Origin: Deltaproteobacteria bacterium RIFCSPHIGHO2_02_FULL_40_28
GTDB lineage: Bacteria; UBA10199; 2-12-FULL-40-28
Assembly: GCA_001798135.1 (NCBI GenBank)
Contig: MGRJ01000022.1
Location: 12,979 to 76,978, forward strand
DNA: 64,000 bases
Direction: 5' to 3'
Shown: positions 27,338 to 36,262 of the stretch, one piece after another
Numbering within the stretch: position 1 is the stretch's first letter
Layout of the letters: every line of letters starts with the position of its first letter
Notes under the pieces: model-generated
What the model was told of the DNA's origin: nothing
What the model saw: the letters and a program-made list of their open reading frames with translations, nothing else
Databases searched by the model: none
Translations under genes and position numbers: made by a program

Positions 27338-28458
27338 TTACGTTCGGGGAGGGATTTTAATTCGGGATGGTCAAAGCTGGGGCCTATTTTTTGGATGAGT
27401 TTAATTTTTTGTTCCAAAGTTTTTGCAGATTCTAAAGTATATTTAATTTGATCTTCTTTACTTAAACGTTCCGTACAGGAAATAGAAATTAATTTTCCAC
27501 CTGGTTTTAATCTTTTAAAAGAATTGATGTGTAAAAATTTCCATGTGTTGGCTAAATTTCCTTTTTGTTTTTTTTGTGTGGAAAGGGAAGGGGGATCTAA
27601 AATAATCACATCAAATTTTTCATCAGTTTCTTTTTCTAAATATTTCCAAACATCATCGGTTATCCAGTTTTTATCCTCAAAGGGGATTTCCCAGAGATCA
27701 AAGAGAGCTTGTGCCTGGGTCTTACTTGTTTCATGTTGCTCTACAGAAATAACTTTTTGAGCACCTAAACTTTTAGAAATCACTGAAAGGTTTCCATCAT
27801 TGGCAAATAAATTGAGCATAGTATCCCCCTCTTTGACAAGATGGGCTAAAGCTAGACGTACCTCTCTTAAATCGAGAAAAAATCCAGTTTTTAAACCTGA
27901 GAGAGGCCATGCCAAAAAAGGGCATGAATTTTCGATAAACTGGATGGGTTTAGTAATATCACCCTCCCCTCCGTTCCCATGTGGTTCCTTCACGTAAATT
28001 TTTTCTATTCCAATTTCCATTAATTCTTTTTCCAAAATATTTTTCAAAATTTCTTTCCAAGATTTTAAATAAAAAACAACAATGGCTGTTTTATCGAAGA
28101 TATCGATGGTTAAACCAGGAAATCCATCTGCTTCCCCATGAATTAAACGGTAAGCATTGGTGTTGTAACTGGCTAGATATTTTAATCTTTTGTTGTGTGC
28201 TTTTAATAATTTTCGAAAGAAATATTTTTCATCAATTAAAATATCTTCCCATTGAAAAACACGGATAGCTATAGCTCCTAGAGGTTCGTAAATACCAATT
28301 CCTAAAAAATTATTTGTGGGGCCCAACAAGCGTACCAATGAACCAATTTTTAATCCACCAAGAGCTGTTGAACATTGATTTTTAAAAATCCAGGGATGGT
28401 TTTTCTTCAATGCTGCTTCAACCCGTTTATTTACCTGAAATCGTTTTAAATCAAACAT
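27304..28458 (-). CDS. RlmI/RlmK-like class I SAM-dependent rRNA methyltransferase
   Basis: The N-terminal PUA-like domain (KKNHPWIFKNQC...LVRLLG) precedes an RlmI-type core. The SAM motif is LNLFANDGNLSVISKSLGA with the acidic end SVEQHE, and the motif IV catalytic segment is VIILDPPSLS. Known members methylate C5 of a 23S rRNA cytosine, but the exact target here is not readable. ATG 28458 (MFDLKRFQV) fits the promoter; an in-frame TTG six bases upstream is less likely. The 3' end overlaps the convergent ATPase gene. Confidence 0.85.
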   Translation of the reverse strand: MFDLKRFQVNKRVEAALKKNHPWIFKNQCSTALGGLKIGSLVRLLGPTNNFLGIGIYEPLGAIAIRVFQWEDILIDEKYFFRKLLKAHNKRLKYLASYNTNAYRLIHGEADGFPGLTIDIFDKTAIVVFYLKSWKEILKNILEKELMEIGIEKIYVKEPHGNGGEGDITKPIQFIENSCPFLAWPLSGLKTGFFLDLREVRLALAHLVKEGDTMLNLFANDGNLSVISKSLGAQKVISVEQHETSKTQAQALFDLWEIPFEDKNWITDDVWKYLEKETDEKFDVIILDPPSLSTQKKQKGNLANTWKFLHINSFKRLKPGGKLISISCTERLSKEDQIKYTLESAKTLEQKIKLIQKIGPSFDHPELKSLPERNYFRALVWEIK

Positions 28459-28464
28459 ATGCAA

Positions 28465-28494
28465 TTAGTATTTTTAAACCTGATTTTGTTTCAA
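28465..28494 (-). promoter_or_regulatory. Promoter of the RlmI-like gene, predicted leaderless
   Basis: On the minus strand TTGAAA (28489-28494), an 18-base spacer and TACTAA (28465-28470) lie six bases from ATG 28458. The expected start of transcription falls on the A of the start codon. Confidence 0.5.
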
Positions 28495-28589
28495 AATGGC
28501 CCAACCTTCTTTGTTGTTTTTTTTAGAAAGTCAAAATAACCTAATAATTTCAATAACTTTTTATCTCCTGTCTTGGCCCTTTGTTTGCT

Positions 28590-28607
28590 CCTCTTACCTT
28601 TAAGAGG
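28590..28607 (+). promoter_or_regulatory. Hairpin holding the Shine-Dalgarno of the pseudo-M6 lipoprotein gene
   Basis: CCTCTTA and TAAGAGG pair around a four-base loop (CCTT). The right arm contains AAGAGG, the only candidate ribosome binding site for ATG 28614, six bases away. Translation may thus depend on opening this stem. This is inference from base pairing only. Confidence 0.35.
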
Positions 28608-28613
28608 CTTACT

Positions 28614-31061
28614 ATGAGGGGAGTTGTGTATCAAGGGTATTGGAGGACTTTTCTTTTTTTGACTTGTGTAGGTACAATCCAAGGCTGTGCTGACGATAAT
28701 AATTTTTTAGGGGTTCCTCATGAAGCTCCTCAACCATCTTTTGTTGTTTCGGCAGATGTAAGTAAGCTTTCGGTTGCTCCAAGTTCAAATCAATTGACCA
28801 AATTTAATTTTGTTACGAATGCTGTAACTCAAACTGCTTGTGTGAAGGGAAGTTGTGTTGTGTGTACACCAGATGGCTTGGTGAGTTGGGAGGGAAAAAC
28901 AAATGCGTTTGGGCAGTTAAAACTTTCTGTACAAACAATTGAATCTTGGAGGGATGCAAGCAACAATACAGAATTTATTCTTTCTTGCTCTTGCGATGGA
29001 GCCCTGGTGCAAACATATCACAAGGTTAATTTGGCTAAAGAAACAGATCGCGAAATTTCTCTTGGCTCTGTTGATTTTGAAACCACTCTTCCCATGCAGG
29101 GAGCTGGCATGAGCATTCCTGATTTTAAGGGTTGGTGTGAAGCTGATTATTCAGAAAACATTGAAGGTGAGGGAATTGTTTTAGAGGATATGATCGCAAT
29201 GCAGAAAACATTGTGGGAAGAAGTTGCTAACCAAGATTCTAATAATTCTAGAAAATTGGGAATGTTAAAAGAATTTATTTCGGCTTGTGTAGCTACAAAT
29301 CAAAAAGGGTCTTTGGAGGAGGGGGAATTTTATCAAAAAGCCCTTCGAGGCGAGCTGACCAATGTTTTAGAATTAGCCCAAGCTGCCTCCAAAGCTTTTT
29401 CAATTGATCCTGATGAAATTGAAAATGTTTTTTCAGAAGCTACAAATATTTTTTATGAGATTGATGAAAAGATAACAAAAGATTTTTTACCTGTTACGGA
29501 TAGTTTTGCAAATAAACGCCTTGCTATTGAAGCTCTTCTTATCTACGAAGATTTGGAAAAATGGGATAGAAATGCTTTTTATTTGCTTTATGACACTTAT
29601 AAAGAAGCCAAAGAAGAGAATGAAAAGTTAGATCTTGTTGGAGTGGTTGCTGCCATGGATGAACATCTTGGCAAGCTTGATGATTATTGTTTTGAGAAAG
29701 GTTGTGAAGATAGCTTTATTACTAAAATTTCAAAAAAAGTTAAGGAAGGAAATTGTGATGATTTAGAATTTAATGAATGTCGTGAAAATTATCGCAAACA
29801 AGATCAAGCTGCTGAAGAAAAGAAAAAAGAAATGGAGAAAGAAGAAAAGATAGTAGTCATTCAAGAAAAGAAGGAAAAAGATAAAGAGCGAGATTCTCCT
29901 CCAGTTTTGCCGCCACCTCCTCCTCCAGAGCCCGTTGTAGAAGAACCAAACACCATTTTACTTCCTGTTTTAATGGTGGATTGGGAAGATTTTGTTCCAC
30001 AAAATATCCCCATAACGAAAGCAGAGCTTGAAGAAAGTTTAAATGGTGCTTCTGGAGTAGCCCAATATTTCTATGATGTTTCTGGAGGAAAAACTGATCT
30101 TGGGTTTGATGTTTTTGGATGGCTTGAGTCAAATGCCCCTGATTCCTATTTGAAACCACGAGATGATTATATTGTTTACGAAAAAAAATCTAAGGATGAT
30201 CAATGCAAAAGAGCCGATATTTTCTTAGATGCTCTAAGAGATATCATTGTCTACCATGATGCTGATCTTGATTTTTATGATGGTGATGAAAATCAAGTGA
30301 TGGATGGTGCTTTGTTGCTTTATGAAGGGAATGATGGACTTTGTGCGGGGAGTGGCCAAATTGATTTAGAGGGGACAGATCTTGTGAATGAAGATGATCC
30401 CAATAGTGCTTACTTTGTAGATCAAGATGTATCCCTTAATTTGTATCACACTCTACCAGAAGAGGGAACCAACTCTCAAACTTGGGCACGACAGTTGGGG
30501 CAACTTTTATTAAGCTTACCTGATTATTCTGATCCTGAGTTGAATTTAAATGGTTGGTGTTTGAGTGGAGGAGGGGATGAAGAAAATTTAGTTCATCCCT
30601 GTGCTTTTGAAAAATGGCTTTTTGGAGGTTGGATACAACCCACAACTCTTTCATCAACAGGAACTTATAGTCTTTACGCCAATGAAATTGCAGATGGAAG
30701 TTCTTATGATGCAGGTGCTTATCTTTATCGCATTGTGATTGATGGTGATCCTAATCACTTTTTAACTATCGAAAGTCATTGGTTTGATACAGGTGCTAAT
30801 CCAAATACAAAAACCTTGTGGGCTCATACAGAAACAAACGAAAGTGGTTTGATGATTATGGAATTTAATTCAGGTGAGGTTTACAGACATTATCCCAATC
30901 GTAAAGCTGTTAAAGGAAAAGTTTTACCAGCTTCTGAAGTAAGATCTTTTATTCCTGGCGATGCATTTAACCAATGTTATGAAAGTGTGTGTATTAAAGT
31001 AACTCCTCTGAGTGCTCCCGAAGCAGAAATGAATATGAGCGTGGAAATCACTTCAAAATAA
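28614..31061 (+). CDS. Large lipoprotein with a catalytically dead M6-type protease domain
   Basis: Start ATG 28614 gives a lipoprotein signal with lipobox IQGC and an 815-residue precursor. Residues ~40-400 are of unrecognised type with many Cys. Residues ~405-455 are a Lys/Glu-rich coiled-coil-like stretch followed by a polyproline linker (PPVLPPPPPPEPVVEEP). The C-terminal ~370 residues match immune-inhibitor-A-type M6 peptidases in layout: ILLPVLMVDWEDF, ASGVAQYFYDVSGGKTDL, and later an LGQLLLSLPDYSD block followed by FEKWLFGGWIQP. At the zinc site, HExxH is replaced by RQLGQ (Arg626, Gln627, Gln630), so zinc cannot bind in the usual way. A binding or structural role is more likely than proteolysis. 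Confidence 0.75.
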   Translation: MRGVVYQGYWRTFLFLTCVGTIQGCADDNNFLGVPHEAPQPSFVVSADVSKLSVAPSSNQLTKFNFVTNAVTQTACVKGSCVVCTPDGLVSWEGKTNAFGQLKLSVQTIESWRDASNNTEFILSCSCDGALVQTYHKVNLAKETDREISLGSVDFETTLPMQGAGMSIPDFKGWCEADYSENIEGEGIVLEDMIAMQKTLWEEVANQDSNNSRKLGMLKEFISACVATNQKGSLEEGEFYQKALRGELTNVLELAQAASKAFSIDPDEIENVFSEATNIFYEIDEKITKDFLPVTDSFANKRLAIEALLIYEDLEKWDRNAFYLLYDTYKEAKEENEKLDLVGVVAAMDEHLGKLDDYCFEKGCEDSFITKISKKVKEGNCDDLEFNECRENYRKQDQAAEEKKKEMEKEEKIVVIQEKKEKDKERDSPPVLPPPPPPEPVVEEPNTILLPVLMVDWEDFVPQNIPITKAELEESLNGASGVAQYFYDVSGGKTDLGFDVFGWLESNAPDSYLKPRDDYIVYEKKSKDDQCKRADIFLDALRDIIVYHDADLDFYDGDENQVMDGALLLYEGNDGLCAGSGQIDLEGTDLVNEDDPNSAYFVDQDVSLNLYHTLPEEGTNSQTWARQLGQLLLSLPDYSDPELNLNGWCLSGGGDEENLVHPCAFEKWLFGGWIQPTTLSSTGTYSLYANEIADGSSYDAGAYLYRIVIDGDPNHFLTIESHWFDTGANPNTKTLWAHTETNESGLMIMEFNSGEVYRHYPNRKAVKGKVLPASEVRSFIPGDAFNQCYESVCIKVTPLSAPEAEMNMSVEITSK

Positions 31062-34000
31062 TTATTCCATTGTTTCTCTATCTCCCACTCCAAAATAAAT
31101 ACAATCGGGATGATGAAAAACAATGGCAGAAACACTGGCTTCTGGATCCATCATGTAACCTTCGGTTAACCCAACTCCAATTTCCTCTGGTTTTAAAAGT
31201 TTCCAAATGCCTTCTTGGTCTTTTAAATCAGGGCAGGCAGGATAGCCAAAGCTGTAACGTTTTCCACGATACTTGGTTACAAAACGATCTTTCATGGTGA
31301 TTTTAACATCATCCGGAAAACCCCAATCCTCGCGGATACGCCGGTGCATCCATTCTGCACAGGCTTCTGCTGTTTCAATGGCCAAGGATTGCAGAGCATG
31401 AGATTTAAGATATTCACCCTTGTTTTTAAATTCTTCTGACTTTTCACGAATGCCTTTTCCAGCCGTGACAACAAAAAGAGCAATGTGATCGCGGGTTTTC
31501 CCCTCACCCCCGCCCCTCTCCCCAGGGAGAGGGGAGAGAATGTAATCTGATAAACATAATCCATCTTCTTTGCGTTGTCTGTAAAAACGAAAACTATGCA
31601 GGTCTTTTCCATTTTTATCAAACAGGCAAAGCTTATTACCTTCACTTTCAGCTTCAAAAAATTGCCATACTGCAGATACTTTCATAAAGTGGGCAGCTTC
31701 TTCTTTAAGATTTTCTACAAAATCAAAAAGCTCTAAGGCCTTGGGATCTCTGTCTGCTAATTTATTTTCAAAATTTCCCTTAAAACCCAAATGACGCACA
31801 TAGAGCATTTGAGGATTAATATAACTCCATACCTCTTTTAATTGGGGCACACTTCTTACTTTTCTTTCCAATGAAGGAACAGACGGAATAGAAATATCTA
31901 GCCTTATTTGTGAAGAACGAATTTCAGTTTCTGGAGGTAATTCTTTTTTTGTATTTTTATCATCTGTGCTTACCAATTTTTGTGATTCTTCTAAAAGATT
32001 TTCATGATTTTTTGGATCCATGAGTTTATTGGCTAACCCTAATCCCGTCATGGCATCTTTCGCATAGAGAACAATATGAGAATAATGAGGAGCAATTTTT
32101 TTACGTGTAAACTGATCTGAAAGGGCAGCACCTCCCACTAAAATAGGAATAGCAATGCCTGCGTTTTTTAAATCTCCTACGGTAATACTCATCTGCTGAG
32201 CTGATTTTACAAGCAGCCCCGATAAACCAATCATGTCGGGTTTGTGTTCTTTATAGGCCTTGATTAATTCTTCGGGTGGAACTTTAATTCCCAGGTTGAT
32301 TACTTCATAACCATTATTTTTGAGAATAATTTCCACTAAATTTTTTCCAATATCGTGCACATCTCCTTTTACTGTTGCCAAAATAATTTTCCCTTTAGAA
32401 ACCACCTCACTTTTTTCCATAAAACCTTCTAAGTGAGCAACAGCAGCCTTCATAGCCTCAGCCGATTGAAGCACTTCGGCAACGATGAGTTCGTTATTGT
32501 TAAATAAACGTCCTACTTCACTTATTCCAGCCATTAAAGGGCCATTAATGATATCAAGAGGCTTTATTTCTTCTTTTAATTTTAGATTAAGATCATCAAT
32601 GAGGCCATCTTTTGAACCTTCGATAATGTAATTGGCCAGGCGTTGATCAAGAAGGAGATCTTTGGTTTGTTTTTTTTCTTTTTTTGTTTTACCCCGATAA
32701 AAATCAGCAATGGCAGCAATACTTTTTTGTGAAGAATTAAAAAGTAAATCTTCTGCCAGTTTTTTTTCATCAATTGCAATACTGGCAAAGCGTTCTAGTT
32801 TTTCGGAACTCACAATGGCTAAATCAAGCCCAGCCTGTGTACAATGGTATAGAAAAACAGAATTAACTATTTCACGTGCAGCTGGGGGTAGGCCAAATGA
32901 AATATTTGAAATGCCTAACACTGTTTTACAATGAGGAAATTCTTTTTTGATGAGACGAATTCCTTCAATGGTTTCTACGGCTCCCCCAATATAATTTGCA
33001 TCTCCTGTAGCGCACGGAAAAACAAGAGGATCAAAAATAATATCTTCTTCGGGAACACCATATTTTTTAGTGAGCAGTTGATGTGAACGCTTGGCTACCT
33101 CTAGTTTACGTTCTCTCGTAAAAGCCTGGGCTTGTACAGGATCTTCATCAATGGTTCCAACTATAACAGCGGCTCCATATTTTTTAATCAAAGGAACAAC
33201 ACGTTCAAATTTTTCTTCTCCATCTTCCAGATTGATTGAATTGATGATGGATTTCCCTTGGCAATAGGTAAGAGCTGCCTCAATGGCCTTGGGATCGGTG
33301 GTATCAATCATCAAGGGAGCTTTAATTTTTTTAATAAGCTGAGCATAAAAAGGATCGATATCTGGAAGCTCATCACGATCGGTACTTTGCAAGCATACAT
33401 CAATCACTTGAGCGCCATTTTTAATTTGTCGTCTAGCAACATCCGTTGCTTCATCCCATTTTTCTGCATTCACCATGTCTTTAAAAAGACGTGATCCAAT
33501 CACATTGGTTCGTTCTCCAACAATGAGTGGCCTGGTGTCCAGGGTAGCTTCCACTAACTCAATGCCAGAATAAAAACTACGCCCCTTAATTGCATGAGGT
33601 TTGCGAGGTTTTTTACCTGCCACCATTTGAACAATGGCAGCGATGTGTTTTTCTGTTGTGCCGCAACATCCGCCAACCATGTTAATCCATCCAAAATCTA
33701 CAAATCTCTCAAGTTGCTTAGCCAGTGATTGGGGAGTTTCTAAATAGGAACCATCTTCATTTGGAAGGCCTGCATTGGGATAACAAGAAACATAGGAGGG
33801 AGCCAACTCATGAATACTGCGGATGTGGTCTGTCATAAATTCTGGACCAGTTGCGCAATTAAGACCAATGGCTAAAAGGTCTACATGAGAAAGTGATACC
33901 ACCAAAGCTTCTGCATTTTGTCCGGCTAACATAGTGCCCATGGGTTCAATGGTTCCCGAAACAATGAGAGGTCTTTTTACTCTCAATTCGCTTAAAGCTT

Positions 34001-34550
34001 TGTTGATACCAATAACACCTGCTTTAATATTTCGTGTGTCTTGAGCTGTTTCTAAAACCAAAATATCAATTCCACCAATAATTAAACCCTTGGCTTGAAT
34101 GTAAAAATTTTCGATGAGTTGATCAAAAGTAACTCCACCTGTAACAGAAATAGCCTTGGTGGTTGGGCCCATAGAGCCAATAACAAAGCGAGGTTTTTGA
34201 GTTGTTGAAAATTCATCGGCAGCCTTTCGTGCAATTTGGGCTGCTGCTACGTTAATTTCGTGAGCAAGATGTGCAAGTTTGTATTCTCCTAAAACAAGAG
34301 GGGTGGCACCAAAGGTATTGGTTTCAACCAGATCAGCTCCAGCCTCAAAATATTTGCGATGGATATCGAGAATAACATCTGGACGGGTAAGAACCAGATT
34401 TTCGTTACACCCTTCAAGATCAGCTCCTCCAAAATCCTCAGCTGTTAAGTTTTTTTGCTGAAGCATGGTGCCCATGGCGCCATCCAGCACAAGAATGCGT
34501 TCAGAAAAAAGCTGTTTTAATTCTGGGGTACGATCGGGTTTAAGATTCAT
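31062..34550 (-). CDS. metH: Cobalamin-dependent methionine synthase
   Basis: A full-length MetH of 1162 residues. Its domains are: homocysteine-binding with zinc Cys in GLNCATG and GGCCGTT; folate-binding (ERTNVIGSRLFKDM); cobalamin-binding with GDVHDIGKNL (His732 as the lower Co ligand); and the SAM-binding activation domain (FGYPACPDL, GLTEGYMMDPEASVSAIVFHHP). It makes methionine from homocysteine and 5-methyl-THF. ATG 34550 is chosen because the in-frame TTG at 34592 lies in the -35 box. Between the activation-domain segments CLSDYI and DHIALFVV is an insert rich in Gly, Pro and Glu that is translated from a palindromic repeat. Confidence 0.96.
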   Translation of the reverse strand: MNLKPDRTPELKQLFSERILVLDGAMGTMLQQKNLTAEDFGGADLEGCNENLVLTRPDVILDIHRKYFEAGADLVETNTFGATPLVLGEYKLAHLAHEINVAAAQIARKAADEFSTTQKPRFVIGSMGPTTKAISVTGGVTFDQLIENFYIQAKGLIIGGIDILVLETAQDTRNIKAGVIGINKALSELRVKRPLIVSGTIEPMGTMLAGQNAEALVVSLSHVDLLAIGLNCATGPEFMTDHIRSIHELAPSYVSCYPNAGLPNEDGSYLETPQSLAKQLERFVDFGWINMVGGCCGTTEKHIAAIVQMVAGKKPRKPHAIKGRSFYSGIELVEATLDTRPLIVGERTNVIGSRLFKDMVNAEKWDEATDVARRQIKNGAQVIDVCLQSTDRDELPDIDPFYAQLIKKIKAPLMIDTTDPKAIEAALTYCQGKSIINSINLEDGEEKFERVVPLIKKYGAAVIVGTIDEDPVQAQAFTRERKLEVAKRSHQLLTKKYGVPEEDIIFDPLVFPCATGDANYIGGAVETIEGIRLIKKEFPHCKTVLGISNISFGLPPAAREIVNSVFLYHCTQAGLDLAIVSSEKLERFASIAIDEKKLAEDLLFNSSQKSIAAIADFYRGKTKKEKKQTKDLLLDQRLANYIIEGSKDGLIDDLNLKLKEEIKPLDIINGPLMAGISEVGRLFNNNELIVAEVLQSAEAMKAAVAHLEGFMEKSEVVSKGKIILATVKGDVHDIGKNLVEIILKNNGYEVINLGIKVPPEELIKAYKEHKPDMIGLSGLLVKSAQQMSITVGDLKNAGIAIPILVGGAALSDQFTRKKIAPHYSHIVLYAKDAMTGLGLANKLMDPKNHENLLEESQKLVSTDDKNTKKELPPETEIRSSQIRLDISIPSVPSLERKVRSVPQLKEVWSYINPQMLYVRHLGFKGNFENKLADRDPKALELFDFVENLKEEAAHFMKVSAVWQFFEAESEGNKLCLFDKNGKDLHSFRFYRQRKEDGLCLSDYILSPLPGERGGGEGKTRDHIALFVVTAGKGIREKSEEFKNKGEYLKSHALQSLAIETAEACAEWMHRRIREDWGFPDDVKITMKDRFVTKYRGKRYSFGYPACPDLKDQEGIWKLLKPEEIGVGLTEGYMMDPEASVSAIVFHHPDCIYFGVGDRETME
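31500..31542. repeat. C/G-rich palindromic repeat inside metH
   Basis: The plus strand reads CCCCTCACCCCCGCCCCTC, then TCCCCAGGGAGAGGGGAG, a hairpin of the same C/G-rich type as at 372-510 and 63969-64000. On the coding strand it stays open and gives roughly residues 1003-1016 (SPLPGERGGGEG). Other MetH proteins have a short loop here, so the element seems to have landed in a tolerant surface loop. Confidence 0.65.
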
Positions 34551-34563
34551 AATTATCTGAAAG

Positions 34564-34592
34564 TTATTAACTTTTTGAGATAGGAAAGACAA
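34564..34592 (-). promoter_or_regulatory. metH promoter
   Basis: On the minus strand TTGTCT (34587-34592), a 17-base spacer and TAATAA (34564-34569) lie 13 bases before ATG 34550, predicting a leader of about seven bases. It is back to back with the lexA promoter, with 16 bases between the two -35 boxes. No B12 riboswitch is seen here. Confidence 0.5.
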
Positions 34593-34608
34593 GAAAAGAG
34601 AGATTATC

Positions 34609-34638
34609 TTGACAGGTAAACGATCGTTTACCTATAAT
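34609..34638 (+). promoter_or_regulatory. lexA promoter with an 18-base palindromic operator filling the spacer
   Basis: A consensus -35 TTGACA (34609-34614) and consensus -10 TATAAT (34633-34638) are separated by exactly 18 bases, GGTAAACGATCGTTTACC, a perfect palindrome. A repressor dimer bound there would cover the whole promoter, as expected for LexA autoregulation. The -10 ends six bases before ATG 34645, so transcription should begin at the start codon. Confidence 0.85.
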
Positions 34639-34644
34639 GGAAAT

Positions 34645-35232
34645 ATGCGACAAAGTTATCATTTAGAAGAAATCAGGCAACGTTTATGGAGATTTTTTAG
34701 AAGAGAAGGGCGCCTTCCTAGTTACCAAGAAATGTGTTTTCTTTTTGGTTATGCCTCTAAAAATGCTGCTTTTAAACTCACCAAAAAACTCATTGAAGAA
34801 GGCCTTCTTGAAAAAGGGAGTCAGGGACACTTGGTTCCTAAAAGACTTTCAATTCCCTTAAATGTTTTGGGGGCCGTGCAGGCTGGGTTTCCAACACCCG
34901 CAGAAGAAGGTTTGCTTGATACTTTTTCTTTGGATGATTATCTTATTCAAAACCCAGAGGCTACTTTTTTACTTCGGGTTACAGGTGATTCCATGATTGA
35001 TGAAGGTATTCATCCAGGCGATTTAGTCATTGTTGATCGAAGTGTTATTGCTAAACACGGAGATGTTGTTTTGGCCCAAATAGATGGAGAATGGACACTC
35101 AAATTTTTAGAAAAAAAGAGAGGGCAGGTTTGTCTCATTGCTGCCAATAAAAATTATCCTCCCTTAATTCCAGAACAAGAACTTGTTTTAGGTGGAGTGA
35201 TTCGTGGTGTTGTGCGCCGTTATGCGGCTTAA
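34645..35232 (+). CDS. lexA: LexA-type SOS repressor, self-cleaving
   Basis: The 195-residue protein has an N-terminal winged helix-turn-helix (IRQRLWRFFRREGRLPSYQEM) and an S24 peptidase domain. The cleavage site is Ala80-Gly81 (QAGFPTP), and the catalytic pair is Ser116 (VTGDSMIDEG) and Lys153 (WTLKFLEKK), close to the E. coli positions. It represses DNA-damage genes and is cut after RecA activation. Start ATG 34645 coincides with the predicted transcription start; no Shine-Dalgarno exists. A LexA paralogue or UmuD-like protein is less likely because the DNA-binding domain is complete. The stop overlaps the end of the convergent oxidoreductase gene. Confidence 0.92.
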   Translation: MRQSYHLEEIRQRLWRFFRREGRLPSYQEMCFLFGYASKNAAFKLTKKLIEEGLLEKGSQGHLVPKRLSIPLNVLGAVQAGFPTPAEEGLLDTFSLDDYLIQNPEATFLLRVTGDSMIDEGIHPGDLVIVDRSVIAKHGDVVLAQIDGEWTLKFLEKKRGQVCLIAANKNYPPLIPEQELVLGGVIRGVVRRYAA

Positions 35233-36248
35233 AAAGAAATGAGTTTTCCCTTTTCAGAAGAGGATTGATAAATTCCCCAAATAATTTGATGAGCCAGCAT
35301 TGAAGACCCAGCTTTAATACGAAGAGGAAAATGATTTGTGAGAGCTTGGATGAAATGGCGAATCACTTTGTAATGCCCAGGGCCATAGTAGTTTGGTTTA
35401 AATTTTTCTGGAATATTTTCAACTTCCTCGGGGCTTGGGGGTGGGATTTTTAAATCCCATTCTAAAATATTTTGAGAATCAAGAACCACTTTTCCTTTTT
35501 TCCCCTCAATGGTGGTGAGGCCTCGCCATGTATCAGTTTTTGAATTGGTGGTTGCTTGTAAATTAACTTTGATGCCACCCTTAAACTCGATGGTAGCTAC
35601 TGCTTCGTCTTCCACATCAATTGTGGCCCTGGTTGTTTTAATTTGGCCTGTCACCGAAACTGGTTTTCCAAAGAAAAAAACAAGTTGATCAATGGAGTGA
35701 ATAGCCTGGCTCATCAAGACTCCACCACCTACAAATTTTTTCTTTCCCCTCCAATTTTGATAATACAAATCATCTTTTTTTGTTTGGAGATCAAAAACAA
35801 CATTTGTAATGGTACCAAAACTTTCATCCCTGATAGCTTGAGCAACCGCCAAACTGTTATTGTAAAAGCGACGGGGAAGCATTACTCCCAGTAACAAAGG
35901 AGAGTGAGTATAAAGAGCCAATGTTTTGAGAGCTTGCCTTTCAGAAATAAAAAGTGGTTTTTCACAAAGGGTATTTATTTTTTTTTGAAAAGCAGCTTCA
36001 ATTTGAGCAGCATGGTAACAAGGGGGGGTTGCAATAGAACATACATCAAACTGTTCTGTTTCTAAAATTTCTTCGAGGTTGGTGGAGGCTTTTTTAAAAC
36101 CAAAATCATTTTTAAATTTTTGTGCATTTTTTTCATTGGTATCAACACAAGCCACAGCTTCAATTTCTTTGGATTTTGAAAAATGATAGGCATGCACAGC
36201 TCCTGCTGTTCCACAACCGATGAGAAGATATTTAAGTTTCTGAGTCAT
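35229..36248 (-). CDS. Gfo/Idh/MocA-family NAD(P)-dependent oxidoreductase
   Basis: The protein (339 residues) has an N-terminal Rossmann fold (LLIGCGTAGAVHAYHFSKS), a family Lys-Pro in CEKPLFIS, and a C-terminal Gfo/Idh alpha/beta domain with GGGVLMSQAIHSIDQL. The family acts on sugars and related alcohols; the substrate is not readable. It lies after a long hairpin that separates it from the MBL gene on the same strand. It may belong with the downstream cluster of small-molecule enzymes. Confidence 0.85.
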   Translation of the reverse strand: MTQKLKYLLIGCGTAGAVHAYHFSKSKEIEAVACVDTNEKNAQKFKNDFGFKKASTNLEEILETEQFDVCSIATPPCYHAAQIEAAFQKKINTLCEKPLFISERQALKTLALYTHSPLLLGVMLPRRFYNNSLAVAQAIRDESFGTITNVVFDLQTKKDDLYYQNWRGKKKFVGGGVLMSQAIHSIDQLVFFFGKPVSVTGQIKTTRATIDVEDEAVATIEFKGGIKVNLQATTNSKTDTWRGLTTIEGKKGKVVLDSQNILEWDLKIPPPSPEEVENIPEKFKPNYYGPGHYKVIRHFIQALTNHFPLRIKAGSSMLAHQIIWGIYQSSSEKGKLISF

Positions 36249-36262
36249 ATTGTAAAAAATTA

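Noticed and set aside
34551-34592. Earlier TTG start for metH
   Set aside because: The TTG coincides with the TTGTCT -35 box, and ATG 34550 matches the usual MetH N-terminus.
34609-34644. Earlier TTG start for lexA
   Set aside because: The TTG is part of the consensus TTGACA box, so it would be upstream of the transcription start.
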